Assembly (NCBI GenBank): GCA_009776905.1
Contig: WRMX01000028.1
Coordinates: 1-17,002 of the forward strand
Length of the DNA: 17,002 nt
Reading direction: 5' to 3'
Source of the DNA: Oscillospiraceae bacterium
GTDB lineage: Bacteria; Bacillota; Clostridia; Oscillospirales; Oscillospiraceae
The position numbers and the translations under genes were made by a program. This document shows positions 14,551 to 17,002 of the stretch, one piece after another. The notes beneath the pieces were generated by a model, which saw nothing but the letters and a program-made list of their open reading frames with translations, did no database searches and had not been told where the DNA came from. Position 1 is the first letter of the stretch; the number at the start of each line of letters is the position of its first letter.

Positions 14551-15051
14551 ATGCAGCAAACCCACGAAATAAGCACAAAGTTTGAAACAGTATGCGCCGT
14601 GCTGGAAAAATACTCCCGCGACCCGCACAGGCTCATTACAATCCTGCAAGAAATCCAGTCAGCATACTCATATCTGCCCGAAGACGTCATGAACTATGTG
14701 TCCACAGCGCTCGGAGTCACCCCGGGGACAGTATTCGGCGTCGCCACGTTCTATTCGCACTTCACGCTCGAGCCCAAAGGCAAATATGTCATCAGAGTTT
14801 GCGACGGCACGGCATGCCATGTCCGCAAATCCGGCGACATAATAAAAACGCTTGAAAACGAGCTGGGGCTGAATGAAAAAAAGAAAACATCCGACGACAT
14901 GCTATTCACTCTCGAAACTGTTGCATGCCTCGGGGCATGCGGCCTCGCGCCCGTCATAGTCATCAACGACGAGGTCCATGGCGGCATGACGAAAGAAAAA
15001 ACAATCGAGCTCATCAACAGCATTAAGGAGGGCGAAAGAATAGATGGCTGA
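14551..15051 (+). CDS. nuoE: NuoE-like [2Fe-2S] subunit of a soluble hydrogenase/dehydrogenase complex (HydC/HndA type)
   Basis: This 166-residue protein has a short helical N-terminal part (about 10-75, with QEIQSAYSYLPEDVMNYVS and GTVFGVATFYSHF) and a thioredoxin-like ferredoxin domain. The [2Fe-2S] ligands are Cys84 and Cys89 in VCDGTACHVRKS, and Cys126 and Cys130 in ACLGACGLAP. It carries electrons within an NAD(P)-linked complex. The operon order and the NuoF partner fit a HydABC/Hnd hydrogenase or an NAD-dependent formate dehydrogenase; respiratory complex I is less likely without neighbouring nuo genes. GAAAGGA at 14532-14538 is 12 bases before the ATG at 14551 but directly abuts an in-frame ATG at 14539, so I prefer the later one. 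The frame is also open upstream across the tRNA, which is not coding. Its stop overlaps the next gene by 8 bases. Confidence 0.9.
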   Translation: MQQTHEISTKFETVCAVLEKYSRDPHRLITILQEIQSAYSYLPEDVMNYVSTALGVTPGTVFGVATFYSHFTLEPKGKYVIRVCDGTACHVRKSGDIIKTLENELGLNEKKKTSDDMLFTLETVACLGACGLAPVIVINDEVHGGMTKEKTIELINSIKEGERIDG

Positions 15052-16945
15052 ACTTATTTCGCTGGAATTGCGGGCCGAACACTTCTCAAAGGCTTCGCAA
15101 TCGCATAAGAACCGAGTCGTTATATGCGCCGGCACGGGCTGTATCGCCAATGGTTCGATGAAAATCTACGACAGATTCATCGAAGCCGTTAAAGACAAGG
15201 GCATCAGTTACGATGTCGCGCTCGAAAAAGAAGATGACGCAGACCTGGCATTTGCGTTAAGCGGCTGCCAGGGCTTTTGCCAGATGGGGCCGCTCGTGAC
15301 GGTTTTTCCGCAGGGCATTTTGTATGTTAAGGTCAAGCCTGACGATGTCGAAGAGATCGTTGAAAAAACGCTGCTTGGGTCTGAGCCCGTCGAGAGGCTG
15401 CTATATACGCTGCCCGATGGCGGAGGCACGATCGCAGAAGAAAAAAACATCCCGTTCTACGCCCGCCAGCGCAGGCTTTTGCTTGAACTCTGCGGGCAAA
15501 TCGACGCCGGCAGCATCGATGAATATATTCACCATGGCGGCTACTTCTCTGCACGCAAAGCAGTGCTGGAGATGAGCGACAAACAGATTTGCGATGAAAT
15601 CTCCGCAGCGGGCTTGCGCGGGCGCGGTGGCGGCGGCTTCTCCACGGGGCGCAAATGGGATCTCGCCCGCGTGAACGAGAGCGATGTGAAATATGTCATC
15701 TGCAACGGCGATGAGGGAGACCCCGGTGCTTTCATGGATCGATGCCTGATGGAGGGCAACCCGCATTCCGTTCTTGAAGGGATGCTTATTGCGGCGCAGG
15801 CCATCAACGCGACAGAAGGATATATATATGTCCGCATGGAATATCCCTTGGCCGTTCAACGCTTAAACATGGCGATCGGCGCCGCTCGTTCCGCAGGGAT
15901 ACTCGGCAATAATATTTTCGGTTCGGGAAAACGTTTTGATATCACTATTATGGAGGGAGCCGGCGCTTTTGTTTGCGGTGAAGAGACTGCATTGATTGCA
16001 TCGATTGAGGGCAAGCGCGGCATGCCTACGCTCAAGCCTCCGTTCCCGACGCAGCGCGGTCTTTTTGGCAAGCCGACCGTCATAAACAACGTCGAAACGC
16101 TTGCCGCAGTGCCGCTTGTCATGCGAATGGGCTCCGGCGAATATGCCAAGCTCGGCACCGAAACCGCTAAAGGCACAAAAACCTTCGCGCTCACAGGCCA
16201 TGTCGAAAACACCGGCCTCATTGAGGTTCCGTTCGGAGCCACCCTCCGCGAGATAGTCAATGATATCGGCGGTGGAGTCATCGACAACCACGGCAAGCGC
16301 TGCGGGGTCGATTTCAAAGCCGTCCAGATCGGCGGGCCTTCCGGCGGCTGCCTGACGCAGGAGCATCTCGATATGCCGCTCGATTATGATAATCTCACGG
16401 CTGTCGGCGCAATGGTCGGTTCCGGCGGCTTGGTCGTTATGAACCAAGACACTTGCATGGTTCAAATTGCCCGTTTCTTCATGCAATTCACCCAAAACGA
16501 GAGCTGTGGTAAATGCGTCGTATGCCGCGAAGGCACTCGCCAGATGCTAGCCCTGCTCGATGATATCATCAGTGGCGTCGCGACGCCTGATACGCTTGAC
16601 CTCCTGGAAGAGCTCGCCGGCGTCGTTAAGCTCGGCTCGTTGTGCGCGCTGGGAAAAACTGCGCCAAACCCGGTGCTATCAACGCTCAAATATTTCCGCG
16701 ACGAATACGAAGCGCATGTCGTCCGAAAAATCTGCCCCACCGGCAATTGCGAAGCGCTTGCGACATATGCGATTTTGCCCGATAAATGCAAATCATGCAG
16801 CCTTTGCGCGAAAAAATGCCCCGTCGAGGCAATTACCGGAGAAAAGGGCGTGCCATATGTCATCGACAAAGAAAAATGCATCAAATGCGGCGCATGCGAG
16901 GCTGCGTGCAAGTTTGGCGCGGTCGTGAAAGGAGATGTGGGTTGA
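15044..16945 (+). CDS. nuoF: NuoF-like flavin/NAD(P)-binding subunit of a soluble hydrogenase/dehydrogenase complex (HydB/HndC type)
   Basis: This 633-residue protein has four parts. A thioredoxin-like [2Fe-2S] domain uses Cys28, Cys33, Cys75 and Cys79. The NuoF core holds the FMN loop GRGGGGFSTGRKW (193-205) and the NAD site NGDEGDPGAF (221-230), followed by an SLBB-like segment. A [4Fe-4S] site is CGKCVVCREG with Cys488, 491, 494 and 534. A C-terminal bacterial ferredoxin domain has two CxxCxxCxxxC sets (Cys582-592 and Cys612-622). This extended form is typical of HydB of electron-bifurcating hydrogenases and of HndC, not of complex I NuoF. It exchanges electrons with NAD(P)H, and in bifurcating enzymes also with ferredoxin. 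Its ATG lies 8 bases inside the NuoE-like gene, with AAGGAGGG upstream at 12-base spacing. All cofactor ligands appear present. Confidence 0.93.
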   Translation: MAELISLELRAEHFSKASQSHKNRVVICAGTGCIANGSMKIYDRFIEAVKDKGISYDVALEKEDDADLAFALSGCQGFCQMGPLVTVFPQGILYVKVKPDDVEEIVEKTLLGSEPVERLLYTLPDGGGTIAEEKNIPFYARQRRLLLELCGQIDAGSIDEYIHHGGYFSARKAVLEMSDKQICDEISAAGLRGRGGGGFSTGRKWDLARVNESDVKYVICNGDEGDPGAFMDRCLMEGNPHSVLEGMLIAAQAINATEGYIYVRMEYPLAVQRLNMAIGAARSAGILGNNIFGSGKRFDITIMEGAGAFVCGEETALIASIEGKRGMPTLKPPFPTQRGLFGKPTVINNVETLAAVPLVMRMGSGEYAKLGTETAKGTKTFALTGHVENTGLIEVPFGATLREIVNDIGGGVIDNHGKRCGVDFKAVQIGGPSGGCLTQEHLDMPLDYDNLTAVGAMVGSGGLVVMNQDTCMVQIARFFMQFTQNESCGKCVVCREGTRQMLALLDDIISGVATPDTLDLLEELAGVVKLGSLCALGKTAPNPVLSTLKYFRDEYEAHVVRKICPTGNCEALATYAILPDKCKSCSLCAKKCPVEAITGEKGVPYVIDKEKCIKCGACEAACKFGAVVKGDVG

Positions 16946-16946
16946 T

Positions 16947-17002
16947 ATGGCATATCAAGCTATTACGATAGATTCAAAACCCGTGACATTGGAGGGCGAG
17001 CG
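16947..17002 (+). CDS. Start of a third redox subunit, probably [FeFe] hydrogenase HydA or FdhA (runs off the right edge)
   Basis: Only 18 codons are visible: MAYQAITIDSKPVTLEGE. The pattern of a short beta strand, a polar turn and then P-V-x-L-x-G-E is how the N-terminal [2Fe-2S] ferredoxin domain of NuoG-like proteins begins, including HydA and the NAD-linked formate dehydrogenase alpha subunit. AAAGGAG lies 12 bases before the ATG, inside the end of the preceding gene, and one base separates the two frames. Position in the operon supports a catalytic subunit. The choice between hydrogenase and formate dehydrogenase needs sequence beyond the window. Confidence 0.65.
   Translation, partial: MAYQAITIDSKPVTLEGE

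Noticed and set aside
15863..16495. Long open frame on the minus strand under the NuoF-like gene
   Set aside because: It is antisense to a gene with all cofactor motifs intact and has no independent support.

Overview
The window looks like chromosomal DNA from an anaerobic member of the Firmicutes, most likely class Clostridia (inference). The reasons are the paired GlgC/GlgD form of ADP-glucose pyrophosphorylase, NuoE/NuoF-type subunits of a soluble NAD(P)-linked hydrogenase or formate dehydrogenase, strong AGGAGG ribosome-binding sites, a tRNA with encoded CCA, and many short GC-rich hairpin repeats. No phage, transposase, CRISPR or plasmid genes are visible.

Layout: on the minus strand, positions 1-1273 hold the start of carB and all of carA (carbamoyl-phosphate synthase), and 1513-1824 holds a small AhpD/CMD-family protein. 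From 2191 to 14092 the plus strand carries a complete glycogen cluster in one direction: glgB (branching), glgC and glgD (ADP-glucose pyrophosphorylase), glgA (synthase), a GH13 alpha-amylase-family gene, glgP (phosphorylase) and malQ (4-alpha-glucanotransferase). This set covers ADP-glucose supply, chain growth, branching, phosphorolysis and maltodextrin recycling. A repeat-rich spacer with a tRNA-Pro(UGG) follows. From 14551 to the right edge lie a NuoE-like and a NuoF-like subunit and the first 18 codons of a third gene, probably the catalytic subunit HydA or FdhA.

Two signals stand out. First, CarA has lost every recognisable glutaminase catalytic residue: the nucleophile Cys is Gly, the His is Asp, the Glu is Thr, and the oxyanion-hole region is changed. 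It also carries an in-frame 36-bp tandem expansion just before the missing nucleophile, yet remains a full-length frame coupled to carB. This suggests an ammonia-dependent carbamoyl-phosphate synthase. Second, the region is unusually rich in tandem repeats whose periods are multiples of three (36 bp in carA, 36 bp and 18 bp at the two ends of glgB, 42 bp between glgP and malQ). Hairpin elements of one common design (GTAG, a GC-rich stem, a three-base loop) occur both near carA and in the glgP-malQ array, with compensating changes in the stem. GlgA also lacks the usual lysine of its N-terminal ADP-glucose motif.
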